From JANQGH01 sp039177555 (GTDB taxonomy: Bacteria > Pseudomonadota > Alphaproteobacteria > DSM-16000 > Inquilinaceae), in contig JBCDFV010000006.1 of assembly GCA_039177555.1 (NCBI GenBank), forward strand, positions 62,001 to 126,000: a stretch of DNA of 64,000 nucleotides, in the 5' to 3' direction. The notes under the pieces were generated by a model. It made no database searches. It was not told the DNA's origin and saw only the letters and a program-made list of their open reading frames with translations. Position 1 is the first letter of the stretch; every line of letters begins with the position of its first letter. Positions 45,084 through 52,665 of the stretch are shown piece after piece. A program made the position numbers and the translations under genes.

Positions 45084-45515
45084 TCAGGGCGCGGTATAGC
45101 CCTCGACCTTCGGCCGCAAGATTTCCCGCAGATCGATGTCGCGGCGTTCTTTGAGCGAGACGTAGACGAAGTGCAGGTTGGTGCGTTCCGCAACCAGATC
45201 GCCCGGCAATGGCAGGTAAGACAGATCACGCGAGCCGAAGGCCGGCGACGCCGTGCCCACCTGCCAGCCGGTCGTCATCTCCACATCGACCAGTTTCAGC
45301 GGTGGTCCGCCCTCCGTCTTGATCTCGAACGGAATGCCGGTCAGGCGCAGATAGCTGGTCTTGTCGGCCGCCTCTCGAAAGCCGTCGATGAACTGCTCTG
45401 CCAAATCCTGCAGATCCTCGGCCGCCGTCTGCTCCGGCATGTGGGAGTGCAGATGATCCGCATGGGTATGGTTGTGGCCCGGCCCGATATGGTCGTGGGC
45501 ATGGTCATGAGGCAT
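45084..45515 (-). CDS. His-rich protein of the guanidine operon, candidate metallochaperone
   Basis: A 143-residue protein. Residues 3-25 contain ten histidines (HDHAHDHIGPGHNHTHADH and further), the composition of Ni, Co or Zn chaperones such as the N-termini of HypB and SlyD. The remaining 115 residues form a domain I do not recognise, beginning AEDLQDLAEQFIDGF and including TGIPFEIKTEGG and LRLTGI. The ATG at 45515 overlaps the ureohydrolase stop by 11 bases, so the two are translationally coupled. In cyanobacterial guanidine hydrolase operons this place is taken by HypA/HypB-like proteins. I infer a nickel-delivery role for the ureohydrolase; it is not HypA or HypB by sequence. Confidence 0.6.
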   Translation of the reverse strand: MPHDHAHDHIGPGHNHTHADHLHSHMPEQTAAEDLQDLAEQFIDGFREAADKTSYLRLTGIPFEIKTEGGPPLKLVDVEMTTGWQVGTASPAFGSRDLSYLPLPGDLVAERTNLHFVYVSLKERRDIDLREILRPKVEGYTAP

Positions 45516-46758
45516 TGGACCACCTCGCACCGTCGAAGTCGCCGTGGGGGATCGAGACCGGCTTGTCGATATGACGTTTGTGCGCGCCCAGCTTGCCGGC
45601 GGCGACCATGGAGCCCAACGCGTCCACGATGACGCGCGTGGCCATCAGGGCGGTGATGTCGGAGGTATCGTAAGGCGGCGAGACCTCGACGATCTCCATG
45701 CCACAGAGGCCCTCGGCGGCCACCCGCTGGACCAGGCCCAACGCCTCGCGCGGCAGGAAACCGCCCGGCTCCGGCCAGCCGGTGCCGGGCACGAAGCCGC
45801 AATCGATGCTGTCGATGTCGAAGGACATGTAGACCATGTCGGCGCCTTGCCAGGCCATCTCCAAGGCCATCTCGGCGGTCTTGTCGACGCCCATGCGCTC
45901 CATATCGCCCATGGTGATGATGTTGGTGTTGCGCTCGCGCGCCACCTTCACCGCCTCGCGCGGCACCTGCCAGCCGCCGATGCCGACCTGGACCAGGTTG
46001 CGCGCCGGCACGTTGGGCAGGTTGGTGGCATGGAACCAGGGCGTGGTGTGCATGCGCTCGTCCAGATCCTTCTCCTGGATGTCCGCGTGCCGGTCGAAAT
46101 GGATGATGCCGATGGTTTTCGACGTGCATCCGGCGATGCCGCGCACGGTCGGAAAGCCGATGGAGTGGTCGCCGCCCAGAATGATCGGCATCGAGCCGGA
46201 TGAGAAGACATGGGCGCAGGCCCGGCTGATCTGGTCGAAGGTCTTTTCGATGTTGGCCGGGATGGTGAAGATATCGCCGGCATCGCACAGCGTCATCTGC
46301 TCGCGCAGATCGATCGCCATCTCGTAATTGTAGGGCGTGTAGAGCGCAGAGATCTTGCGAATGCCTTGTGGCCCGAAACGGGTGCCCGGCCGATAGGTGG
46401 TGCCGCCATCGAAGGGGGCGCCCAGAATGGTGGCGTCATAATGGCCGACCTCGGTCGCGTCCTCGGCATAGGGTGCCTTCAAAAACGTGTTGATGCCGGC
46501 GTAATGGGGCAGTTCGCCACGGGCGAAGGTCGGGATCGATGTGTCGTCGAGCGTATCCGATCCGGTCAGGCCCATGCGCAGGGCCCAGGCTTTCTCCTCC
46601 TGCAATCTGCCCTCCGGCAGTCCGGCCTCGTCGCGCGCCGCCTGCCAGCCGCGCAGCTTGCTGAGGTCCGGGTGATGGGCACGGCGGCTGCCCGGCAATG
46701 GCGCGGCGCGTAGGCCGGCCCGTCGCGTTCCTCTGATGTCGTTTCTAGTTGGGACCAT
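45505..46758 (-). CDS. gdmH: ureohydrolase, probable Ni-dependent guanidine hydrolase (GdmH-like; often annotated agmatinase)
   Basis: A 417-residue enzyme of the arginase/agmatinase superfamily with about 85 extra N-terminal residues compared with typical agmatinase. The two-metal ligands are GGDHS (residues about 182-186), FDRHADI (Asp, His, Asp) and FDIDSID (two Asp). Near the active site it reads MHTTPWFHATN and GTGWPEPGG, where agmatinases usually have GTGTP. Riboswitch, importer genes and a His-rich partner in the same operon favour guanidine as substrate, giving urea and ammonia. The ATG at 46758 overlaps the ATPase stop. Agmatinase or another guanidino hydrolase remains possible. Confidence 0.72.
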   Translation of the reverse strand: MVPTRNDIRGTRRAGLRAAPLPGSRRAHHPDLSKLRGWQAARDEAGLPEGRLQEEKAWALRMGLTGSDTLDDTSIPTFARGELPHYAGINTFLKAPYAEDATEVGHYDATILGAPFDGGTTYRPGTRFGPQGIRKISALYTPYNYEMAIDLREQMTLCDAGDIFTIPANIEKTFDQISRACAHVFSSGSMPIILGGDHSIGFPTVRGIAGCTSKTIGIIHFDRHADIQEKDLDERMHTTPWFHATNLPNVPARNLVQVGIGGWQVPREAVKVARERNTNIITMGDMERMGVDKTAEMALEMAWQGADMVYMSFDIDSIDCGFVPGTGWPEPGGFLPREALGLVQRVAAEGLCGMEIVEVSPPYDTSDITALMATRVIVDALGSMVAAGKLGAHKRHIDKPVSIPHGDFDGARWSNAS

Positions 46759-47497
46759 TGAACGTGTCCTTCTCCGTCTTGTCGTCGAGTGGCAGGTCGT
46801 AGGTGATTGTGGCGCCGTAAGCGCCAGGGTCGGTCGGGTCATCCCGGACCTTGTCGAAGGCCAGGATCCGGGTGGCGAGCTTGAACGCTTCCTTGATGTC
46901 GTGGGTGACCATGAAGATGGTCATCGAAGTCTCGCGCCAGAGCTCCAGCAGGAACTCATGCATGGTCACCCGCGTGCCGGGATCGAGCGCGCCGAACGGC
47001 TCGTCGAGCAGCAGTACCTTCGGCTTCTTGGTCAGGGCCTGGGCGATGGCGAGGCGCTGCTGCATGCCGCCGGACAAGGCCGACGGACAGAGCTTGGCGG
47101 CGTGGCTGAGCCCTACCCGCTCAAGCGTCGCCTCGGCTTCGTCGCGCAGCCTTCGGCGCGTCCGGCCCCAAGTGCGCCCCAGCGTCCGCGAAGCGGCGAT
47201 TTCGGCGGCGAAAATCAGATTGTCCCGCACGGTCAGGTGCGGAAAGACCGAATAGCGCTGAAAGACGATGCCGCGGTCGGCCTGCGGCTCCGTCGCCGGG
47301 TCGGAATCGGCGATACGGATCTCGCCTCGGCTCGGCAGTTCCTGGGCCAGCAGCAGCCGAAGAAACGTCGACTTGCCGCAGCCCGAGGCGCCGACGATCG
47401 CGCAGAAGGCGCCCTCCTCGACCTCGATGTTGAGGCGTTCCAGCACCGGCCGGCCGTCATAGGACTTCCAGACGTCATGCACCGATACGGCCGTCAT
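46745..47497 (-). CDS. ABC importer ATPase (SsuB/NrtD class), guanidine locus
   Basis: A 250-residue ATPase. Walker A (IVGASGCGKSTFLRLLL), Q loop (VFQRYSVFPHLT), signature (LSGGMQQRLAIAQAL) and Walker B (KVLLLDEPFGALD) are intact. The SsuB/TauB/NrtD class powers import of small nitrogen or sulfur compounds. The ATG overlaps the permease stop (ATGA) and the stop overlaps the ureohydrolase start, so the operon is tightly coupled. Confidence 0.88.
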   Translation of the reverse strand: MTAVSVHDVWKSYDGRPVLERLNIEVEEGAFCAIVGASGCGKSTFLRLLLAQELPSRGEIRIADSDPATEPQADRGIVFQRYSVFPHLTVRDNLIFAAEIAASRTLGRTWGRTRRRLRDEAEATLERVGLSHAAKLCPSALSGGMQQRLAIAQALTKKPKVLLLDEPFGALDPGTRVTMHEFLLELWRETSMTIFMVTHDIKEAFKLATRILAFDKVRDDPTDPGAYGATITYDLPLDDKTEKDTFNGPN

Positions 47498-48312
47498 AGA
47501 TCCTCCCCGCCATGGAACCAGGCGAAGGCTGCCCGCGAGAGCGACTTCAGGGCGTAGTCCAACAGGAAGGCCAGGAAAGTGATCCAGACGACGTACGACA
47601 GGATGATATCCATGGCGAGATAGCGGCGAACCAGGAAGATACGGTAGCCGAGCCCTCCTTCGGCCGCGATCGCCTCGGCGGCAATCAGGAACAGCCAGGC
47701 TGGCCCCAGGGACAGGCGCACGGCCTGCACCAGCCGTGGCAGGACCTGCGGCAGCGCAACCCGCAGGGCGATCTGCCAGGTGAATGCGCCCAAGGTTTGC
47801 GCCTTGACCAGGAGTTCGGATGGTATCTCCAGGACCCGTTGGGACAGATCCCGGATCAAAAACGGCCCGATGCCGACGACGATCAGCACGATCTTCGCGG
47901 TCTCTCCCAGCCCGAAGACGATGAACAGGATCGGCAGCAGGGCCAATGGCGGCACCAGAGAGATCGCCGCCGCGAACGGCGCGAGGCCCGCCCGGGCAAA
48001 CGGCAGCAACCCGATCAGCAGGCCGAAGATCAGACCGATCCCGGCGGCGATCGCTACCCCGGCCAGCAGGCGCTGCAGACTGGCCCACGTGTCCGACCAG
48101 AGCGGAATCCGGCCGGTGCGCCGATCCGGCTCCGTCGCCAGCGTCACGAACGTGTCGATGATCTGCGACGGTGCCGGGGTCAGCCGGTCGGACGGGTTTT
48201 CCGCCAGCCGGATGTCGGACGCGATGACGTAGGCGCCGATCACGATGACGAACGGCACCAGCGCCAGGATGATCGCCGCCGGCCGCCTGGGCCGGCGGTT
48301 GATCCAACGCAT
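47494..48312 (-). CDS. ABC importer permease (SsuC/TauC class), guanidine locus
   Basis: A 272-residue permease with six helices. It has the binding-protein-dependent transport loop LVKAQTLGAFTWQIALRVALP, equivalent to the EAA loop, and a first helix AIILALVPFVIVIGAYVIA. The class imports nitrate, sulfonates, taurine or, in cyanobacteria, guanidine. The start is 26 bases after the binding-protein stop. Confidence 0.85.
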   Translation of the reverse strand: MRWINRRPRRPAAIILALVPFVIVIGAYVIASDIRLAENPSDRLTPAPSQIIDTFVTLATEPDRRTGRIPLWSDTWASLQRLLAGVAIAAGIGLIFGLLIGLLPFARAGLAPFAAAISLVPPLALLPILFIVFGLGETAKIVLIVVGIGPFLIRDLSQRVLEIPSELLVKAQTLGAFTWQIALRVALPQVLPRLVQAVRLSLGPAWLFLIAAEAIAAEGGLGYRIFLVRRYLAMDIILSYVVWITFLAFLLDYALKSLSRAAFAWFHGGEDL

Positions 48313-48338
48313 GATCTGGTCGGGTCTAGCGGCCGCCC

Positions 48339-49424
48339 CTACAGGCCGGCATCCGCCGCCATCTGCATGTAGGTCGCGTCGAAGCGCAGGGTCACGTTGT
48401 TGGGATCGCCCATGACGGAACCGTCAGGGAACTCGATCCCGACGAAATCGACCGACGGCGCGCCGACACCCAGGATGCCATGGTCGAACAGGAAGGTCCG
48501 GACATAATCCATGGTCGTCGGCAGCTCCGGCGAGGTCACGAAGGCGACGGCCTCGGCCGGCTCGTAGAACATCTCCGTGGTCGAGAGCTGGGCGTCATAT
48601 CCGCTAAGATCCGTGCCGGAGGCCGCGGCCATCCACTCCCGCGCCTCGATGCCTTCCGGCGTATCGGAGGACATGATCGACATCGCCTCGTACCAGGCGC
48701 CGACCAGGGCGCGACCGAAGTCGGGATTTGCCTCTAGCACCTCGGTATTGACCACCATCATGTCGATGATCTCGCCCGGAATGTCGGCGCTGTCGTAGAT
48801 GTTCGTGGCGCCGTGGGTCTCGAGGATGGTCGAAACCAGCGGGTTCCAGGTCACGGCCGCGACGAGATCGTCGGAGCCAAAGGCCGCGACCATGTCGGCG
48901 TCGGAGGTGTTGACCACGCTAAGATCGGCCTCGCTCAAGCCGACACTGTCGAGCGCGCGGGCAAGCAGATAGTGCGAGACGGACAGTTCAACCAGGTTCA
49001 CCGGCTGGCCCGCCAGGCTTTCAACGCCGCCCTCCCCCTTCACGAGGATAGCGTCGTTGCCGTTGGAGAAATCGCCAACAATCAGCGCCGTGGTATCGAC
49101 GCCGCCGCCCGACGGGATCGACAGCGTGTCCATATTCGTGGCCGAAACGCCGTCGAACTGGCCGGCCGTGTACTGGTTGATTGACTCGATATAGTCGTTG
49201 ATCTGCACGATCTCGACATCGATGCCGTAGCGATCGGCCCAGCGGTCCATAATGCCGCTTTCCTCGATATAGCCCCAAGGCATCCAGCCGACATAGATCG
49301 ACCAGGCGATGCGGAAATCGTTGCGTTCTTGGGCTTGCGCCGGCTGGGCCGCGATTAGGGCCGTGCCGGCCGCGAGCAAGGCCGTCAGGCTACGAAGTCT
49401 GACAATTTGGGTCATGGCGAGCAT
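48339..49424 (-). CDS. NMT1/SsuA-type substrate-binding protein, putative guanidine importer
   Basis: A 361-residue periplasmic binding protein. The signal peptide (VRLRSLTALLAAGTALIAAQ, cleavage near AQAQ) is followed by FRIAWSIYVGWMPWGYIEESG, which matches the opening of NMT1/SsuA-type proteins. Two starts, 49424 and 49415, are possible; the second has GATGGG nine bases upstream. It is the first gene behind the guanidine-I riboswitch, so its substrate is most likely guanidine. Confidence 0.8.
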   Translation of the reverse strand: MLAMTQIVRLRSLTALLAAGTALIAAQPAQAQERNDFRIAWSIYVGWMPWGYIEESGIMDRWADRYGIDVEIVQINDYIESINQYTAGQFDGVSATNMDTLSIPSGGGVDTTALIVGDFSNGNDAILVKGEGGVESLAGQPVNLVELSVSHYLLARALDSVGLSEADLSVVNTSDADMVAAFGSDDLVAAVTWNPLVSTILETHGATNIYDSADIPGEIIDMMVVNTEVLEANPDFGRALVGAWYEAMSIMSSDTPEGIEAREWMAAASGTDLSGYDAQLSTTEMFYEPAEAVAFVTSPELPTTMDYVRTFLFDHGILGVGAPSVDFVGIEFPDGSVMGDPNNVTLRFDATYMQMAADAGL

Positions 49425-49431
49425 CCCATCT

Positions 49432-49477
49432 GTTTCGTCGGATCGGAGCAGCCGCGACGAAACGAGGGGCGCGGCTG
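49432..49477 (-). promoter_or_regulatory. expression platform with mutually exclusive hairpins
   Basis: After the aptamer, an eight-base stem (CAGCCGCG with CGCGGCTG, positions 49477-49449) can form. A nine-base stem (GTTTCGTCG, 49463-49455, with CGACGAAAC, 49440-49432) uses part of the loop and of the 3' arm of the first, so the two cannot coexist. The second ends just upstream of the GATGGG ribosome site, which suggests translational rather than terminator control. There is no T-run. Confidence 0.5.
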
Positions 49478-49490
49478 AACCGGCGCAGTG

Positions 49491-49590
49491 CCCTCCCGGG
49501 ATTTTGTCCCTCCGTGTACCCGCGCTTGAATGAGTGCGGGCGGCACCTCTCGGACCAGCGCCGCGATCGCGGCCGGAACCCTAGGCGCCC
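49491..49590 (-). ncRNA. guanidine-I (ykkC) riboswitch aptamer
   Basis: The conserved blocks of the guanidine-I aptamer are found in order on the minus strand: CTAGGGTTCCGG (49584-49573), CTGGTCCGAGAG (49558-49547), ACACGGAGGGACAAAAT (49517-49501) and CCCGGGAGGG (49500-49491). A variable hairpin (GCCCGCACTCATTCAAGCGCGGGT) lies between the second and third. The RNA binds free guanidinium and turns on the genes downstream. It lies 67 bases before the binding-protein start and controls the five-gene operon. Confidence 0.94.
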
Positions 49591-49813
49591 TGCATGTCAC
49601 AAACAGAAGCAAGCGGCGTGCCAAGAGGCCCGCGCCAGACCGGAGGGACTTGGCCGGATGGGTTGTTGCCTGCGAATTGGACAATTGCGCATCAGATGCC
49701 CAAAGTTTGGCCGATCCGGCCGGCGGCTTTGACGCAGAGATGATGCGAACCATCATAAGCCGGGCCGGCGCTTGACGGGCCGCTATGACAACGGAAGCTC
49801 GAGTCTGCTCACG

Positions 49814-50446
49814 ATGAAGCTACCCAGCACGATGATCGCGTTTGCGGCGCTTGCTTGCACGCTTGCCTGGACCGCGGCCACAGCCCAGACACTCACCGAT
49901 GCGTTCTTCGATCTCGTAGAGAATACCTGTCTGCCGGCAATCGAAAACGCCCGGGCGCCCGACCTTGCCGGTCTGGAGCCCTATGACCGCGAAAACCCGG
50001 ACCACAATTTCATCGGGCCGACCTTCGAGCCGGCATTCGTCATGGACGATCCACGCCTGCTGATCGCCTATGGCGAAGGGAACGGTCTGCGCCATTGCGA
50101 GGTCTCGTTTTCCGAAGAGACGCCGGCGAGCGATGGTGCGGCGATCGTCGACGCCCTGGAACCTTGGATCTACGACCGGATCGAGCAGACGTCGTACACA
50201 CTGATCAGCAATTGCGAGATGGTCGGCTTCAAGGTGTTTGTCTCGGCCGGCTCACCCTGGCCCAACCCGCGCGGGCAGTTCGTGCGCATCCTGGTTCAAG
50301 GCCTTGCCCACCCCGAAGACGACACCTGGTATGGCGCGCCCCGCATCTTCGTTGCGGAAACGCCGGAACCCACCGTCGAGGAGTGTATCGAGGCGACGGA
50401 CGCTTCAGGCCAGCCGGGCTTTGGTCAATCGAACCCCGCCCTTTGA
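49814..50446 (+). CDS. hypothetical exported protein
   Basis: A 210-residue protein with signal peptide (MKLPSTMIAFAALACTLAW, cleavage near ATAQ). The mature part has four Cys, in NTCLPAIE, HCEVSF, NCEMVGF and ECIEAT, probably two disulphides. I do not recognise the family. It is divergent from the guanidine operon, and the ribosome site is weak. The gap between the two (49425-49813) otherwise holds only the riboswitch and its promoter. Confidence 0.6.
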   Translation: MKLPSTMIAFAALACTLAWTAATAQTLTDAFFDLVENTCLPAIENARAPDLAGLEPYDRENPDHNFIGPTFEPAFVMDDPRLLIAYGEGNGLRHCEVSFSEETPASDGAAIVDALEPWIYDRIEQTSYTLISNCEMVGFKVFVSAGSPWPNPRGQFVRILVQGLAHPEDDTWYGAPRIFVAETPEPTVEECIEATDASGQPGFGQSNPAL

Positions 50447-50455
50447 CCTGCGACG

Positions 50456-50671
50456 CTATTCGAACAGGTCGCCCAGGATGAAGCCGGAACCGCCGCCGAT
50501 CAGGCCGGCGCCGACCACTTGGGCGAAGGTGCCGCCCGTGACCAGGCCGATGCCGGTACCGATCGCACCGCCAGTGATCGCGCCGCGCTCCTGGCCCGGT
50601 GTGGTCTGACAGGCAGCCAGAACCGTCAATGCCAAGCCCAGCGCACCGATTTGGGCAAATCTCATCCGCAT
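50456..50671 (-). CDS. glycine-zipper lipoprotein
   Basis: A 71-residue protein with signal peptide and lipobox LTVLAACQT (Cys about residue 21), then a glycine-zipper region (GAITGGAIGTGIGLVTGG and GAGLIGGGSGF). Such small lipoproteins associate with membranes and are common in alphaproteobacteria. Function unknown. It converges with the exported protein at 49814-50446. Confidence 0.75.
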   Translation of the reverse strand: MRMRFAQIGALGLALTVLAACQTTPGQERGAITGGAIGTGIGLVTGGTFAQVVGAGLIGGGSGFILGDLFE

Positions 50672-50871
50672 GCAAGTGTCTCCAACTCTTCAGACCCGAC
50701 GACAGGCCCGTCGGGCGGTCATTGCAAGTATCCCGATTGATCACGATGCAAGACACATCATAAGCGGGAATTTGGCCGCAAACGTGGCCGAGGCATGGCG
50801 GTTTGGGTTCAGGGGTAAACTTGCGGTCAACCAGGCTCGGTCGAACAGGCGCGCAGTTCCTACGGCTGAGA

Positions 50872-50904
50872 TTAATGGAACATGGTGTGGACGCCTTTGA
50901 TCAT
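50872..50904 (-). pseudogene. 5' remnant of a VOC family gene
   Basis: Behind a perfect GAGGAGG ribosome site, ATG 50904 encodes MIKGVHTMFH and then TAA. MIKGVHTMFY is a very common opening of VOC-family (glyoxalase-like) proteins. None of the three frames downstream continues as a VOC protein. The gap around it (50672-50942) holds nothing else. A ten-residue leader peptide is an alternative. Confidence 0.5.
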
Positions 50905-50942
50905 CTCTTGCCTCCTCGTTCGTGATCCGGCAGCGGCCAGGG

Positions 50943-51311
50943 CTAATCGCGAGACGAGACCCAGGCGATGGCGGCATCCAACTGCTCAGTCGGGAACAGC
51001 CGGGCCTTGAACGGCAGCAGCGGGAACATGAGGGCCGTGGCCCGGTACATAAAGTCGGAGTCGCTGACCATCGCCATGCGGCCCCAGGCGAACAGGTGCC
51101 GCGTGCCGAAATAGGTGTCCTCCAGAACCGAGCCAGCCGACAGAACGACATCATCCTCGAACACGGTCAGGACCGACACCTTCTTCTTGGCTTCAAGCAC
51201 GCGCTCGACAGCCGGCACAAACACCGTGGCATAGTCTTCGCGGGTCAGCGTGCCACTGACATGAACACCGACGACGTCATCGGGTAAGCCCTCTTCGATC
51301 AATGTGATCAT
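50943..51311 (-). CDS. SpoIIAA-like/STAS-type protein
   Basis: A 122-residue cytoplasmic protein. It opens MITLIEEGLPDDVVGVHVSG, with TLTREDYATVF and then a strand VSVLTVFEDDV, the pattern of SpoIIAA-like (CRAL-TRIO/STAS-fold) proteins. These are of unknown biochemical role. It lies 41 bases after the HCCA isomerase gene on the same strand. Confidence 0.68.
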   Translation of the reverse strand: MITLIEEGLPDDVVGVHVSGTLTREDYATVFVPAVERVLEAKKKVSVLTVFEDDVVLSAGSVLEDTYFGTRHLFAWGRMAMVSDSDFMYRATALMFPLLPFKARLFPTEQLDAAIAWVSSRD

Positions 51312-51352
51312 ACGGTCCTCCCTATCGAACGCTGGCAGCGCCTGCCCGCCCG

Positions 51353-51955
51353 TCAGGCGCCATTGGCCAGGACCCGGTCCAGAATATCCAGCCGGTCCGC
51401 GCCACAGTAGTTGCGGCCGTCCGCGATCACCCAGGGGGCGCCAAAGACGCCGCGCGTCATCGAGGCATCGGTCTCCGCGCGCAGCCGATCCTTGATCCGC
51501 TGATCGGTCAGGCCCCCTGCCAGGGCGGAGCGATCAAAGCCGGCCGCCTCGGCAACGTCGAGGGTCTGTTCTTCTTCCTGGATGTCCTCGCCGCGGCCGA
51601 AATGGGCGTTGAACAGGGCCTGGGCCATGCGCCGCGCGGCCTCCGGGCCTTCCGCCTCCTGCGCCCAATAGAACGCACGCGACGGGCGCAGCGCGAAGAT
51701 CGGCAGGATCGGCGGCTCGACAAAGGCGATGCCCCAGATCCGGGCCAGTCTGGCCAGATCCTCGCGCGCATAGGCGGCGCGCATGGGCGTTACGTTGACG
51801 GGCCGGCCGCCATTCAGCTTCATCGCCGGCCCCAGCAAGATGGCGCGCCAGTCGACCGTGCGGCCGTGGCGGGCGGCGATGCCGTCGATCCGCTGGGACG
51901 CGAGATACGCGTAGGGGCTGGCGATATCGAAATAGAAGATGATGGGTTCCGCGAT
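51353..51955 (-). CDS. 2-hydroxychromene-2-carboxylate isomerase (DsbA-fold), non-standard ATC start
   Basis: A 200-residue thioredoxin-fold enzyme. The family opening IIFYFDIASPYAYLASQRI begins four codons after ATC at 51955. Directly in frame upstream is the TAG of the SDR gene and there is no ATG, GTG or TTG in between; the first standard start codon (TTG 51838) would remove the active-site strand. GGAGGG lies seven bases before the ATC. The remainder is typical, with GVFGAPWVIADGRNY. It isomerises ring-cleavage products in naphthalene-type catabolism or acts as a glutathione-dependent isomerase. ATC initiation, a sequence error, or an inactivating point mutation are the options. Confidence 0.75.
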   Translation of the reverse strand: MAEPIIFYFDIASPYAYLASQRIDGIAARHGRTVDWRAILLGPAMKLNGGRPVNVTPMRAAYAREDLARLARIWGIAFVEPPILPIFALRPSRAFYWAQEAEGPEAARRMAQALFNAHFGRGEDIQEEEQTLDVAEAAGFDRSALAGGLTDQRIKDRLRAETDASMTRGVFGAPWVIADGRNYCGADRLDILDRVLANGA

Positions 51956-51967
51956 GGCTTGGCCCTC

Positions 51968-52648
51968 CTACCAGGGGATTTCGCTGCCGTCATAGTTCCA
52001 GAAACGACCGGTGGTATCCGCGTCAAGTGCGTCGATGATCGCGCGCATCGCGGCAACGCTGTCGGCGGCCTCCAGCGGCGCCTTGGCACCGCCGATGCCG
52101 CTCTTCACCCAACCGGGGTGCAGCACGGCGAAGCTCAGCCCTTCGCCCTTGTGGTCCATGGCCATGGCGCGCATCGCCGCGTTCACGGCCGCCTTGGACG
52201 AGCGATAGATGATCGCCCGGCCGCTGCTCTGGCCGATGCTGCCCATCTGGCTGGAAATCGTGACGATCTTGCCATGCTCGGCCGCGCGTAGATGGGGCAG
52301 GAACGCCTCCGTCACGCGCACGGGGCCCAGCGTATTGGCCTGCAGGACGTCGATCCAGGCGGCATAGTCGATGCCCCCGTCGCTGAGCTCGGCCGGGTTG
52401 CCGCGACCGGCATTGTTGATCAAGAGGTCGATCGCGATGCCCGACAGCCGCTCGGACAGGATGGCGACGGCGGCGGGATCGGTCACGTCCATTTCCACCA
52501 CCGCGACGTCACCGTCGACGCTAAGTAGCTCGCCGGCGGTCCCCGGATCGCGCACACCGGCCAGCACGGTCCAACCTTCGTCGGCGTATTGGCGGGCAAA
52601 TTCAAGGCCAATGCCGCGCCCGGCCCCGGTGATCAATGCGACGGGCAT
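51968..52648 (-). CDS. short-chain dehydrogenase/reductase
   Basis: A 226-residue SDR. The NAD(P) motif ITGAGRGIGLEFA, LLINNAG, the catalytic Ser in VTISSQMGSIG and YRSSK (Tyr-x-x-x-Lys) are all present. Alcohol or keto substrate unknown. It is 17 bases after the RidA gene and its stop codon overlaps the ribosome site of the HCCA isomerase. Confidence 0.86.
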   Translation of the reverse strand: MPVALITGAGRGIGLEFARQYADEGWTVLAGVRDPGTAGELLSVDGDVAVVEMDVTDPAAVAILSERLSGIAIDLLINNAGRGNPAELSDGGIDYAAWIDVLQANTLGPVRVTEAFLPHLRAAEHGKIVTISSQMGSIGQSSGRAIIYRSSKAAVNAAMRAMAMDHKGEGLSFAVLHPGWVKSGIGGAKAPLEAADSVAAMRAIIDALDADTTGRFWNYDGSEIPW

Positions 52649-52665
52649 GCCCCCTCCCCTTCTTG

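Noticed and set aside
45505..46758. Plain agmatinase (speB) annotation
   Set aside because: The upstream guanidine-I riboswitch, importer genes and His-rich partner point to guanidine; active-site loops differ from typical agmatinases. Kept as an alternative only.
51353..51955. Frameshift in the HCCA isomerase gene
   Set aside because: Careful reading of the codons around 51890-51910 shows one continuous frame; only the start codon is unusual.
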